Assembly (NCBI RefSeq): GCF_021155775.2
Contig: NC_060237.1
Location: 20,358,970 to 20,422,969 of the forward strand
Length of the DNA stretch: 64,000 nucleotides
Source of the DNA: Neodiprion pinetum
Taxonomy: Eukaryota > Arthropoda > Insecta > Hymenoptera > Diprionidae
Reading direction: 5' to 3'
Below the pieces are notes generated by a model. That model ran no database searches and was not told the DNA's origin. It was given only the letters and a program-made list of their open reading frames with translations. The position numbers and the translations under genes were made by a program. Shown piece after piece: positions 26,101 through 40,594 of this stretch; the first letter of the stretch is position 1; the number at the start of each line of letters is the position of its first letter.

Positions 26101-29100
26101 AATGGAAGAAAAACCAACGGAAAACTTGAAGAAAAAAAAGGGAGGTGGGGGGAAGCACCAAATCCCCGAAAACGAAAAACGTTGGTGAATTTTTTTGCTA
26201 CAAAGATATATGTACACACATACATACATACATATATACATATATATACACACACAGTCGCGTATTATATACTTGGTCTATGAATCGATACCATCGACGG
26301 ACGGCAGTCTCTGAAGAGAAGAAGAAGACGAAGAAAAAGGAGGAGGTTTCGCCCTATACCGTCTTTTGACATCGTCAAACGGAAAGGAAAAGGAGAATCG
26401 GATTGAGACGGGAAAGAAATAAGATGAATTATAAAGAGAATAAGAAGAAGTAGAAGAAGAAGAAGAAGAAGAAGGCGAAAAAAGGAAAAAAGACAACCGT
26501 TATATATATAAAGATATTCGGCAAGTTATCGCGCGAGCCGGCACAAATTATATAGACTCTCGGGTTTTCCATCTTTATTCTACGTATTTGATCCGATTAG
26601 AAATCGATTGCTCATGATAAAATACAATCATACATATACATATAACATATACATACACGGTGTATATATGTATACTTGATAAGAATTAAGGTTTGCCAAA
26701 AGTTCTACATGCTATAAATAATACTCAAAAAAAAAAAAAAAAAAATTTTTCATTAAAAATGCTGTAACTAATAAAACGTTTCCATTAAAAAAATTGTCCA
26801 AGCATATTCTTGCAGGGCATTAAATTCTCTACAAAAAGACCCTCGAGTTGATTTTTTAGACTCCAATTTCGTATACTTACGGGCTGTGAAAGTCGAAGAG
26901 AAACGGAAATATGCAGTATCGCGTTAATACAAAATTATAATCGAACTGTAACGAAAAATGAAGAACAAAAACAATTTATTTTGCAAGTAGTGCAATTCAA
27001 TCGCCAGCAATATCATAATTGTAAAAAACAAAGTTTTATCAACAATTAAAAAGAATATTAATGTTTAAAAGTGGTATTTCCAATCGTAGAACCTTAAAAC
27101 TGCATATTTCTGCTTTTCTTCAACATTCACGGCCCGTAAGTATGCGAATTTTTCAGTCTAGAAAATCAACTCGAGGGGTATTTTTTTAGAGAATTTAACG
27201 CACTACGAGAATATGTCTCGAAAATTTTTTTTATCTCAAACGGTTCAAAAGTTACAGCATGTTTGATGAAAAAAAAAATTTTCGCGTGTTATTTAAATGG
27301 GAAATTTCAAATGGCCAACGACACCTTTTAAAATTGAGCTAAAAATTTTTACAAACGGAAAAATTTTCTTCTCAATAAACAGGTCCTTTTAAGACCGTAG
27401 ATTCGATAGGTTAATTTTTTTGGCTCACTCTTATATAAATACAAAAAAATTATGACTTTCGTATATAATACTTGGCGCATAAATAAAACCCTTGAGAAAA
27501 ATCCGTACACAGTTTTAACATTATACGCACACATGCACCATATATTACGCGAATAAATTTTCCCACTCGTGTGTTTTGTTTGGAGTTGACCCGATGCCTC
27601 GTGAAAGATAAGGACAAGCGGAGGTTTTATCAGCTATAAGCTAAACTCGCCGTTATTATCTCGTCGACAATGCCGTACGCGGCGGAATAAGCCCTGAAAC
27701 TACACGGAGGAGAATTATCTAACGTAACAAGGTTGAAAAATGAAAAATCAAAGGAATATAAAGAAAAAAAATAAAGCCCGTTGTGAGCGGAACAGTTCCG
27801 GGTCAACATTGATAGACGGACAGACTCGTTCTTACACTATCAGACTTCTCTCGTAAATTGTGCGGCAGCTAGTCGATAAGAAAAAATATTTGACCAACTT
27901 GCGGTTTGTGTTTGTATTGTATTATACATATATAGGTCAACAAACATGATATAATAAATCAATAATGAATAGCATTAATTTTCGTACATTTTTCCCCCCT
28001 ACTCTTTAGACTCGTTAAATTCTCCGCATCGTCAATTAGTTTTCAGATATTATTCTTAAATCAATAACATATCAATTTCGTCGTTCTATGTACGACAATT
28101 TTTCAATTATGGGTTTAGGGTAATAGCGTACAGTTTTTTACATCACGTTCAAGATTCAACCGTGAAACTTGACTTATAGCTGTCATAACAAGTATTCGAA
28201 TTTGAAATATGTAAAATAAATAAGTGAGAGATGAAAAATAAGAATCTCGTCTGAAATTGATCGAAAATTAGTGATTTGCGACTGTTTGTAACTTCGTAAA
28301 TGTATTAAAAAAAAAAAACAAGCAAAATACAGACAAATGTAAAAAAAAAAAAATTATGTCGCACAAACATATAGTATAAATACAACTGCCAATAACTGCA
28401 CGTTTATGTAGGTAGAGTAGTACAGTCAACGTGTGTTGTATTATACACTACAGAATAATAATATATACAGATTGATCCCTCTATTATTTCAAATACGACC
28501 TATTTTTATAGCGTATGTATCGTGCCGCCTTCTTCTTCTTCGTCTTCTTCTTATTTCGCGCTTGCATAATACAAGGTAAATATTTACACTAGAATGTAAT
28601 CAATTCCGTGGATATCCGCGAGCAAAATCGTCAAACGCATTTGCACGCACGCGCGAGAAAATTTATACACATAACGTATAAAACACAACAACGCATGTAA
28701 GCGGAAGGTTCTTTTATAAACAATATCGATGGATACACATTCTTTCTCTATCCGCGACTTGGTTCACTTAGTTTCACGTTTTAAGACGCGTTTTTCAACG
28801 TCTGTATTCTGTTATCTGGTTTCTTTTTTTTTTTTTCGTCTTTTTTGTGTGTGTATTCCTTCCTCGTAACTTCGAAATCAAAAAGATTCAATTCTCAATA
28901 TGTTTTCCAAACAGCGCAAAATAATAATAATAATGATAATAACGCATAAATAAATTATACACTGTACGGCACGTTTGTTGTACTAAACTTACGATATAAC
29001 CGTCTTCTCGCCACATTGTATATTAATGAAATAATTGATGTATATTATATTCAGGTGGATAAGCAAGATGTTCTTGAAAGCGCGACGAAACAGCACGCGA

Positions 29101-31394
29101 AGAAAAACAAAGAAAAAAGAAAAAAGTAATGGAATAAGAAATTGAAGTGAAAAAAAAAAGATGACAAAAAAGGTAAAAAAAAAAAAAAAAAAAAGGAAAA
29201 ATTCCTCGTACCACCTAATTGCCGTTGAGGCAAGCAAACTCAAGGTGTGCATTTTCGTCACGTATACATGTATGTATGTACAGCCTCCCTCCGCTATCAA
29301 CCTTGATTAGAAATAGAATTTTTATTTAAATCTTCTATACCACGGCGCACACGCCGAAGACTTGAAACGTTCGAAAATCATTTTCGAAAGCAACATTTTC
29401 ACGGTCAAAATGTACGAGAGTTGGTTTCTTTTTTTTTTTTTTTATTATTATTTAAAAAAAAAATGGTAAAAAAAAATCAAGAACAAACTAGAAACAAAAA
29501 GGAAATAAATCTGCTAATAATCCGAACTCGGTATATAACTGAATTCACACGAATACGTATTAGACTTACGTGTGTAATACTGCGTGTATACAGAGGTATA
29601 TATAGATATGATTTTTGCAAATATTTGTTCGACATAATATAGTTATAAGTAATAAGTGGAAATTAGATGCGTTTAAAGTGAATTTCAAACAGAAATATTC
29701 GATAATACGTTGCAACAGAAACGTCGAATTGAACAAACTTTTAACCATCGATCGGAAGGCGAGAATTGACTCCACGATACTTGAGTGCCGGTTTCTTTGA
29801 ACTTTTGCAGATATTGATGTTAATCCGAATTGCCATCGAGACAAGTTATTGCAGTTGATTAGCTCGAATTAATTTCAATCAGTCCGTATGTACGACGTCG
29901 ATACATTCACGCGCATGCATTATCCATTATATGAACACGTAACGCGAACCGATAGCCAAGCAAATTTTTTCGTAAAATAACTTCATTGAATATACAAATT
30001 GAATGCAATTAACTTTGATGATATTGTTACAACGAAAGTTGTAAACGAACCTGATTTCAATTACGCTGTATAACTGATTTGGCACGATTGCCTACACACG
30101 ATAAGTTTATATTGATAAATCTCAAGTGCGCAAATGTTGATATTTCCGGCTTTAAGTCAATTTCGACACGTTACAATAATAAAGAAGGGCAACGACTGGC
30201 GGGACGAATTGATTATATTAATTACAAGGCGATTGGCGATAAATCAGAGCGAGAGAAATAGAGAGAACGGAGGAAGGAATTGACAAAATAAAAAATAAAA
30301 ATAAAGAAATAAAGCAATATGACGTTAAAGAGGAGACGGGAAAAAAGAGAAAAGAAAAAAGAAAACGGCAGGCTGACGTCTTCGGAGATTTAATTTACCC
30401 GGCAGCTGATTGCTTTCAAACGTTATTGCGTAATATTCAGCATTCGCAGATCTAGGAACAAATTCTCATCCGCGTCGTCGGACCGGCAGACACAAATTCA
30501 ATTATGCAATAGGAGCAAATAAATAAGAGTAAACGTAGACGAAAAAAGTTTAAAAATAAAAAAAAAAAAAAAATAATAATAAAAAAGGAAAAGAAAGAAA
30601 GAAGAAACAGAAAAAAAAAACCGAGGAGAGAAACAACAACAGTTTTTAAATCAATATCAGCCCGAACTAAAAAGAAAAACTGTAAATCATGTGTATATGT
30701 AAAATGTATATATTGTACGATAACGAGTAATTATACATGTACGATGCACCTGTATACATAAATTATTGAATGTAAAAAAGAAACGTATCTTTGATGCGAG
30801 TAAACGTGTTTTGCTTCACCTGCCGCGCGTCTGAAAAATATCAAATAGGGACCCGAAGATTTTCAATTACACTTGTGAGAGAAATGTTTAGTTCCGGTTA
30901 CCGCTCGGTCCTTAACTATTTTCATTTTTTAGCACAATCGAAAAATATAGTTCTACGCACAAAATGAAAACTAGTTTTCTAGCTGTTACCAGAAGTCTAG
31001 TATCCGTTGCTATTCTTTCTCATTGCGATCACTGTTGCTAGATTTTCTTTCAACTGTTGCGAAAATTTAATGCCTGCGCGACGATAAATTGACGTTAAAG
31101 CCTTGTTTGACTAAAAAAGTAGAGTAAGCCTCGCAAACTGATTTTGCGCTGCAATTACCAAAAAAGGATCGACGATAGCGCAAAATGGTTAGGCGTCCCT
31201 CGTTTTTCGTAATTCCAACAATATTCGAACAGTTTCTTCAACGATACCTGTTTTACTGAATTTTTCTAGTTACTGTATGAAATGAAATTTTTCTCAGTGT
31301 ATAGATTTATAAAGTTGACGCGAAAATGTCTACAGTTTCATAATATTTGAGAAATTATTTTTATAAAATAAACAACGACAATTAATGTATACGG

Positions 31395-31430
<36 letters not shown>

Positions 31431-34400
31431 TACTGAGAAGAAGAAAAAGAAAAAGAAGAAAATAATGTACGCGCGTAAGCAGCATGCACCGGAAGTGGGT
31501 ATTGTTATACTACATGTACAGATATAAAAAGCGTTGACAGTTTGTAACGAGATTTTTCAAAGAATAATAAAATAGAATTTTATCATCCTACACATCACAT
31601 GCAATAATGAGAAGAAAAATTTCCGTTTGACGTCATCGTATTTTTCAAATCCCTGCAAGCCTGTCGAAACAACAATTTCCCCGTAGGTACCGCACTTGCA
31701 TATGGGAAATTCCATCCGAACCCGATCAACGTCCGACTCTCACCAATTTCTAATTTTGTTTAAAAATTTTTTCAATTTTTACGGTCAAGAAAACATTGAT
31801 TGAAGGGTCTGATAACGGCCCAAAGAAATATGAAAACTTATATTTTTTACTTGCAACATTTCTAGACCGAACTTCAACTTTCTTTCTTTTTTTTTTTATA
31901 CCAACTTCATCACGACACCGGTCTAGAAATCTTCCAGGTGAAAGACAGAAGTTTTGAGAATTTTTCGGCAATTATCAGACAGGGAATTATATCTGCAAAT
32001 TTGAATAACGCCAACTAAGTTGGTAAAAACTTTTAAAACCGGTTTTATAATCCAGAGGTTCGAAATGATTAAACTCTGTCGTTTTTTATTCAAATTTGAA
32101 TGTTTTTCTGAATAATTTTTCTCATTCATTATATCTCGAAATTTCTTTTAGAAAACACTGATCAAATTTTCCATCATAGATGTTATTAACGAACATCTAT
32201 CGCGACTTGTTGCATCAAAAAAGTCCACATTTAAAATGAATATCAAAAATTCAGAGAAAATTTACAACGTTTCATTAGCCAAACCATTTTTCAACAGCTG
32301 GCGTGATTAGAATTTGTTCATAATAATTTCCACAGTAAAATATACTGACGTTGTTCCACGCGTGAGATTTGGAGAAAAAAAAAAAAAAAAAAACCATTTA
32401 GTTACGGAACACTCGATTCAAACGGTTCAACAACCCGCAGCAGCCGATTCATCGTTATTAAACATGACCAAGTATAATCATAATATACAAATATTGAATT
32501 TAAAGTAGAAATGTTGAAAAAAAAAAAGAAGATGACGACGAGGATGATGATCCGCCCGTGTTTTTTCCCTATAATCGTCATCGTCGTCATCGTCAAAGCG
32601 ATGCGATGCGACGTCGAGTAGATAGTTGTTGTTGGTGGTGAGGAGGATGATGCGTGAGGCGTTCCCCGTCAGTGGTTAAATAGTTGTTGGATAAATTAAC
32701 TACTCTCGTTGTCTCTCGAGTTCATTTCACTCGGCTTTGCGGTCGCGTCTCGTCGGCACACGGCAAGATATTCCTTCTCTGACAATGAGTCACACTTCTC
32801 TGCACGACCAGACAGGTTTGCTACCTAACTAACCAACTATCCATCCATCGACCCGACAACCCGCTGCCTTAAACCTACCTGCTTTATTTATATTATACCG
32901 GCCAGAAGACGTCGAGACAACGGCATTCCTATACTTTCCCACCCAACACCGAAAATCTCCTTAATCTCATCGCCGAATCTTTGATACTTGATACAAACAC
33001 ACACCGTCGATGTTATTAACTTGTCTAGCAAATGTTGATCCCACAAGTTATTGCGCTGCGATATTACGACACGACGGTTATACATTCGTCGTGTAATATA
33101 TTTCAAACTGCTGTCTTTTTTTTCTTTATTTCTCTCTCTTCTTTTTCTCATTTTGATTTATCATTTTTCCTTTTTCCGCAGATCCTTGAAATCAAAGATT
33201 ACGTGAAATTTTTTTATCAGATTATTCATTTGACACAGAAATAAAGATTTTGTAGAAAGCGTGCAATTTCTTTATTTCAGCGTCAACTGAAAATGTGTTG
33301 AAGTGTTTTTGGCTAGAATTGTGTATATGATTGGGCTGTTAAGCTCCCTTACTCGCGTTTGAAATACGTAGACTTAGATGTTTGGATATATATAGGTCAA
33401 TGTCGAAATCGAACATGGCCACCTCCTTAAAAAAAATGAGTATTTGAATTTCACAATTCTTTATTTCCCGTGAGATAATTGTAAATATTTTCCTTCGTGG
33501 AACAAACCCTGCCTTGTTACAATAACAAATCGCTTATATCACATGATTATTATTATACAAGTATAACACTAATAATAATTGTTAATAAAAATCAGTACTG
33601 AAACTTATCTTTCTGTAACAAAAACTTGTCATCCAAATATCTCCGAAACGATTAATATTTCGGATAAAAAACGGGAACAGCCAACCGTGAAATTGTTATT
33701 CTCAGTTTGCCGTTGATTGGGTGAATGATAAATTACACCACGATACGAAAAAAACTAAAATGAAAATAAATAAAAAGTATTTCAATAATTGGTAGCGACA
33801 TCTATATATTTTACAATCTCTTCCAGATTTTACGACAATTGTTTTTATTCCAATATATGTGACAAATTTTTCGAGCAGCACCTTTAAAAACAAATAAAAT
33901 AAATAAAGTTGAAAAAAAAAATGTGCCACCCTGGTATATCTGTAGTACACATCGACGGAACCGTTCGCGAGAGATCGATTGAAATAAAATCGTGTCACGG
34001 GCAAAGCAACAGTACATAACATTAACGGCAATAACAGCGGCGGAATTATTTTATCATTAGATTGTTTAAAGGTGGACGATCGTTATATTATACATGTACA
34101 CAACTGCTGTGATACGATAAATTGTGTGTAAGTACGATATAAGAACGTTTCAAAAATCGAATCACCCACCCAACGTACATACGTCGGTATCCACGTACGT
34201 AAATACAAGCAAGTTTACATCGCAGATCTATTTTACATAATATATACACGTTACTTTTTTCTTCAACGTAAAACTATGTCTTAAAATCGCCGATTTTCTT
34301 GTTTTTGTTTTTCACTTCACTTGTTGGATTTTCAGCTATCGACTGTCAAAAATTTCGAATAATTACCAACCGACTGCTCTCTCTGCAATAATGAATAAAT

Positions 34401-37400
34401 GAAAAAAAATTTTAAACTGCCGGAACGTAGAATGTTCATTTTCATTCGTAGTTTGCTAGGAAAAAAAAAATTATTCCAACTTCTATCGTACCTTTAAACA
34501 ATGACGGGTTATTTTAGAGTTTTAACGCCAAATTGCAGATTCTCAAAATACGCCATTTCTTGTTGTTTATTTTCTTTAAAAAGAAAAGAAAGAAAGAAAA
34601 ACTTTATGCACCCTCTGATTCAACACAGTATGAATTATGAAAGTGTTTCTGTTTCTTTCGTCAATTCTTGTTTTTCCGTAATTTTTCTTTTAATTCAACT
34701 CCGAACGCTTTCCACTTGAACGAAACCTATATACGTTTGTGCGACACAAATCATATAAGCCAAACCGCTAAATGTTACGAGAAACGACGTTTTGTTATTT
34801 TTTTTTTTCTTTCTTTCTCGAGTAGCGTGGTGATTATGTAAGTCATTAGATCAAAGTATACGTATAACGAACTCTACACGGCTAACCTTTTCTTTATTCT
34901 TATTTTTCTCTTCGCGCAAAGAACGATAAGAAAAAAAGGAAGAAAAAAAAAACCACACAGATACGCAGAGACACAAAATCGCTCAAAACGCTTGCGTATC
35001 GTGATATTAAAATTCATTCTCATGGTGCCAAGAATATGCGCTGCGAAATACGATGGGCAAATATTTTTCCCCGTCGAGAATAATATAAAAGAAAAAAAAG
35101 AAAAAAAAAAAAAGAAAAAAGAAACAAAAGGGTAAACGCCATTGCACTGGAAATGAGAGGGGAAAAAAGAAGGAAAAGAGATTTCAACTCTGGAGAATGA
35201 CTTCGGACACTTTTATCTGCTGCGCCACTCTGTGACAACGGGGATGATCGATTTTCTTGACACAGTTCTTGAAATACCGTGATAAAAATTCTACTCTCTA
35301 TATATATGGGGCATTCCATGCCAACTCAACGCTGGCGATTTTTTATACGATTGTTTTGACTCTCGAAGCCGCACATTTTTTTTACTTTTTTTTTTTTTTT
35401 ATACATCCAAATTGTTCAAATCGATTTGTATTGCCAACAATTAAAAAAAAAAAAAACATATCGATCGATACGATTTGAAAAATCTGATTTAATTCTGATA
35501 AATCACGCATGTCAGATATAAAAGATTTTTACCTTTCGGCTGAAATTAGAAAGCGTTCCCTTCTTATTTATATTATAGAACTTTTCTAGGAGGGAACATT
35601 TTTAAAATATTAGAAGGAAGAGTCAGCCCGAAAACATTTTTGAGAATGTTTTTCAGATTTTTCCAAAGCTAATTAATTATTTGCTATTTCGTTCGTCTCG
35701 GGAAAAAAAAGAGAAAAATCACTTCGGAAAAATCGGAATTCTTTTTTGAAAATCCGGTGTTACATATAGGTGTAAAAATGTTCTGGCAAAAGTTCACAGT
35801 GATCCGACTTTTAATTCTGGCTGGAAAAAAATAATTATCATATCCGATACAGGAATTTTAAGATGTCTATCAGGTTTTATAATTTGTTGGGCTAACGCTA
35901 TACGTTTTCATTTTTTCTTTTTTAAATTTATAAATATGTGAAATTTTATGTAAAAATCGTTGAGAAAACGAAAAAAAAAAGAAAAAAAACCACACAAATC
36001 TGAATAACTTGTAAAGTTAAAATAACAATGTAAAAAATCACGAACGTGAAATATGAATTATAATCATTTATAAACTTCATACAACTTGTAAGATGGTTTT
36101 ATCATACAAATGATCTACAAGGGGAAGAGTGGGCGGGACTTGAGTCTATGCCCCTCGCGTGCTATGGCCCCCCACTCTACACTCCGTTGGGACCAGGCCG
36201 CTTGCACTTGAACGTTCTGAAGTTCTGACGTACGAGGAATATAACTAAATAAAAAAATAGTACAAGAGAAATTTACCGAAACAGCAGTTAGCTAATTCAT
36301 GACTAAATACTAGGGATGGGCGATATCGAGCAAAAGATCGATTCTCAGTATCGATTCAAATTGATTTTGGAAAAATCGATTCATCCAAAAAATCAGATAC
36401 AAAAGATTGATCGTTATTTTTACTTTTTAGTTTAACTGGAAACCGGTAGCTGTATTGAAGATTAAAAATCGTGTCACAAAAATGTAGTACTTATTCAACA
36501 GTTTTGATACTTAACAATAGTTTGCTTCGGGTCATATTTGTTTATCACAGCAATAGTTCTCATACACATATTACACAAATCCAGCCGACTAGGTGGGAAG
36601 CTTTTTTTATTAGTTGTGATATTAGATTTATTCAGCGCTAGAAATTGGTCGATTCTTTTGTATTCTCAAACCTATATTATTCGTAAAATACAGAACGCCA
36701 AAATAGACTTTCAAAACTTTTTTTAATTGAAGAACCTAATCCGATCCTTGCAGACTTGAAATCGATTAGTAAAGTATCGATCCAAAAGATCTATTTTCTC
36801 GACCCAAAAGTTCGATTCTTGAGTGAATCGATCTAGAATTGCGCATCCATACTAAATACATTGCCATCAATGACCCAGGTCTCACCACGTGGAGGTCGCT
36901 GCGACGAAGAGACCCACCCTATGCCGTTCCAACCTCTCAACCATGCCAGGAAAAATTAAAAGTGTTACATACATCGATAGATATTCAAAAGAAAATAAGT
37001 AAATCAAAAAAATTGAGTTAGACATGGAGGAGTATATTAGAAATTGATAGATAAGGCGTATTGAAAAATCAGCAAAATCTATGGTACAAAACATTATCAA
37101 AAGTAATGGCGCGTGAATAAATAAAATATATAAATTCGATCGCGTGGAATACCATACTTTTCGCTTTCCGTCATGACGTTTCTTTGGTATAACAAGTAAT
37201 TATCATGGAAATAAAACGAATCTTCAAAATAAACTGTTTCAATGAATATTATGGAATGAAAGATGCAAACATTCAGCAAACGAATATGAAAGGTCATTAT
37301 TCAGAAATTCATTAATTTCTGAACTTGAAAACATAATGTGAAAACACGTTGTATCCGTGCAAAATTTCGAATGGGCTGTAACTGAAAAATGAAAATTTAA

Positions 37401-39467
37401 CAAGCAGGATATACATGCGAGGGTTGATTTGTAATACAAAAAATAAAAAAATGGGCTACACGCAAAGAAAACAATCCTTGAATCAAGAATTAAAATCTTC
37501 TTGAATCACGTGCTGAGTATTCTTCATTCCAGAACATGTGATATTTTTATTAAAAAAATAGCATACTCTTGATCCAAGAAATAGAATATTCTTGAATCAA
37601 GAATAGTTTTCCGTGTGTGACATTATTGTGAAATAGTTATAAATGAAAGGAAAAATATAGAAATACGTAAAAACGTCTGTATAGTTACTCGTTAGTACCG
37701 TCGGTTGTCGTTTTCTTTCTCTCACGGGTGGAAACATCAGTCGTTGAGTGTTTTGATTTGACCGCAGAATTTCTAGCTTCAATTATTTGAAGAGGGTCGC
37801 GAATCGGAAGTTGTCGAGCACGTCTGGAGTCTACTATTGCTGGCAAAAGGCAGAACTTTACGCTGCAACAGTGTCTTCGATAGCACGTCATGTTTTCAAT
37901 TCATTAGTGTATTGTGCATTGACATTGGCAGGTAGATGTCAAATATCACAATCAAATAGTCAGTTAGGTAGATCAGTGTGCGGTAAAAGTCATCGGTAAG
38001 TTTGTAATCGTGAGTGGACGAAAGATGGAAAATGATTTTCGGAAGAATAGGTTGACTATGTGTGAAAGGGACGGTCAATAATAATTCGAAGAGATTGTTA
38101 GGAAAATACGGTGTTCTGAATTAATAAAACGTGCATGGTAGTTAGTCCGTCTGAAAATGAAAACAATCAAGTCTACGTAAGCAAACTTGATGCCATTCTA
38201 TTTACCTCAACCTCTCCCGCTGATAAGCCGCCAAATTTTTCCAACCCTGGCCCTTTTTATTACTTTTCCGTAAGACTTTCCTTATCTCAGTCACAGCGAA
38301 TGACCGATGAACACTTATCAAGGAGTTTTAGATACTTTACTAATATTTATTCACGAAGAACACACCGAATAACGCTCACGGCTCGCGGTTTGAATTACGG
38401 ATTTGCACGCGTTAAATGCAAACTGCTGCCTACGGCCGTTAGTTCGTACGACGGGCGGCTTAAGCCAGAGATGGCGCTAGCAGGCAATCGCTTTTCGCGA
38501 AAAGGCGAAAATCCGCCGTTTCATGCTTCAGCTCGTACAAGTTTTCTCGCAACTCTTGAGTTCGATTTTATTGCTCTTAGTCCTAAATCAAAGGTGAAGG
38601 ATCTATCTGTGTCGTGTATTTCGTAGAATTGTGAGAAAAAAAATCGTTCTTGTTTTATTACAACGGGAAATTTGCTCACTTTCAGTGCTGTTTTTTACGA
38701 CTCTGAAAAAAACAAATTGAAATTCGGAAAAATACACGACACAGATTGCTCCTTTGCCTTCAAGATGCTTCTAACAGAAGTTCGATATCTTTATAAATGA
38801 CGGAGAAAACTTGCATCGCGTGAACGTCTGCGAGCAGCAGTTCCGCCGGGAATACGCAACGTCCTTAAATCAGTCATTTTATATTTAAAAAAAAGAATAA
38901 TAATGTATACATCCACCAAAAAGATATGAACCATTAGCTTAATTATCTCATCTTTTTATCGATAAATAAATTTTTATAAACTAAAATAGATGATAAAACA
39001 CCGTTAAAAATGTTATCCCCCCCCCTATATATGTCACGACATGAAAATTTACAGGATTTGGGGGGGGGGGGGGGAGACCCTTTGTGCGTTTCACATTATG
39101 ATAATAAGAAACGTAGAAAAATTGCGAAACTTGGCGAGACGATAAGATTGAAGGGAGGAGGAGGCGAGAAGGCGAGATCGATCGATAACACTTGACCTTT
39201 TGAAAAAGGCAAGGAAGGAAGGAAGGAAGGAAGGATGCATGATACGCAAGGGGGTGACAGGAAAGCTTCGGAAACACTGTACGGTCTGCGGTTTGGAATT
39301 TCGAACTTCCGGTCTGGCAGCCGCTGGCTATAGCGGACCTACCGATGCCACTGCTTCTTTCTTTTTTACTTATTCTTCGTCTACTGCACGCCCAGACTTG
39401 TTTTTGCATAAATAAATCCATCGTATAATCCGTGTAGAAAATTGCCCGCGTTTAATTATTCATTATT

Positions 39468-39507
<40 letters not shown>

Positions 39508-40530
39508 CGATAAACAGAGATGAATACCAAAATGACGAAATTAAAGAAAAGGAAAAAAAAAAGAATTAATGACTTGTTGCACTTTTTTCTTTTTCTTTTT
39601 TTTTTATCGTAACGTGATTTAGCAGATTTGTACTCGTGTCCTTGAGTGACTTTGTACTGTCGATTAATACGCAGAACAGGATCAAGAAATTACACATCAA
39701 GTCGTGAATCTAAATATGTTTGCAGAATCTAATTTTACGTTTACGTATTTTTTGTTTAAATTTTTTTTTACCGTTTGTTTCACTAACTCAATTCATTTTT
39801 CGACAATCAGTATTATATATTATTACAATGATATGACACAGGTTTCTTATGTCGTCTACTTATTTATCATTACATAATATATGTAAATACATACACACAC
39901 ACACACTCGCAGGCAATGATTGGTTTAGTTTCAATTTTTTTCATTCGCATTGTCGGAATTTTGGCCGTCGGTTTTTAATAAGCATTATTATTTTTTATTT
40001 CTTCATTTATTTTTTACCAAATTGTTTTGTTCTTGTTTCAGAAACTGCGGTAACCCGAAATAGCGGGAAAAATAAACGAGGCCGATCTTTGTTGACTTAT
40101 ACGCATATGTGTAACGGATTCTTCTTTCTTTCCCCATTTCGTTCATCTTTGTACCCTTACACCGTTCTTTCGTCGATCTTTTCTCCTTTTCTCCTTTTCT
40201 CCTCGTCTCCCCCTTTCCCTCTCTACCTCTCTCTTTCTTTCGCCCCGTCATTGATTTGCGGTAGCGTGCCGAGGTTATGAATCATTTCAAACTAACCACC
40301 ATCAGCACCAGGACGAATTTTGCCACTAACAAGAATTACCCGAGTCAATATTACATACCAGTGTAAAATTAACGGTAAATATAAACAAGAAATCGTCGAG
40401 ACTATGTCGCAAAGTTTTACGAATGCGAAAAAAAAGTAATTAAATAAATAAATAATATCGCTACAGCGAGCTTTTTCTTTTTTTCTTACGTCGGTTCGTA
40501 AAAAAAATATTCATTGCCGTGAATTTATCG

Positions 40531-40594
<64 letters not shown>

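Noticed and set aside
38135..38626. 163-codon open frame, plus strand, in the gish intron
   Set aside because: No domain, low-complexity composition, no neighbouring splice-compatible exons; probably chance or part of a repeat.
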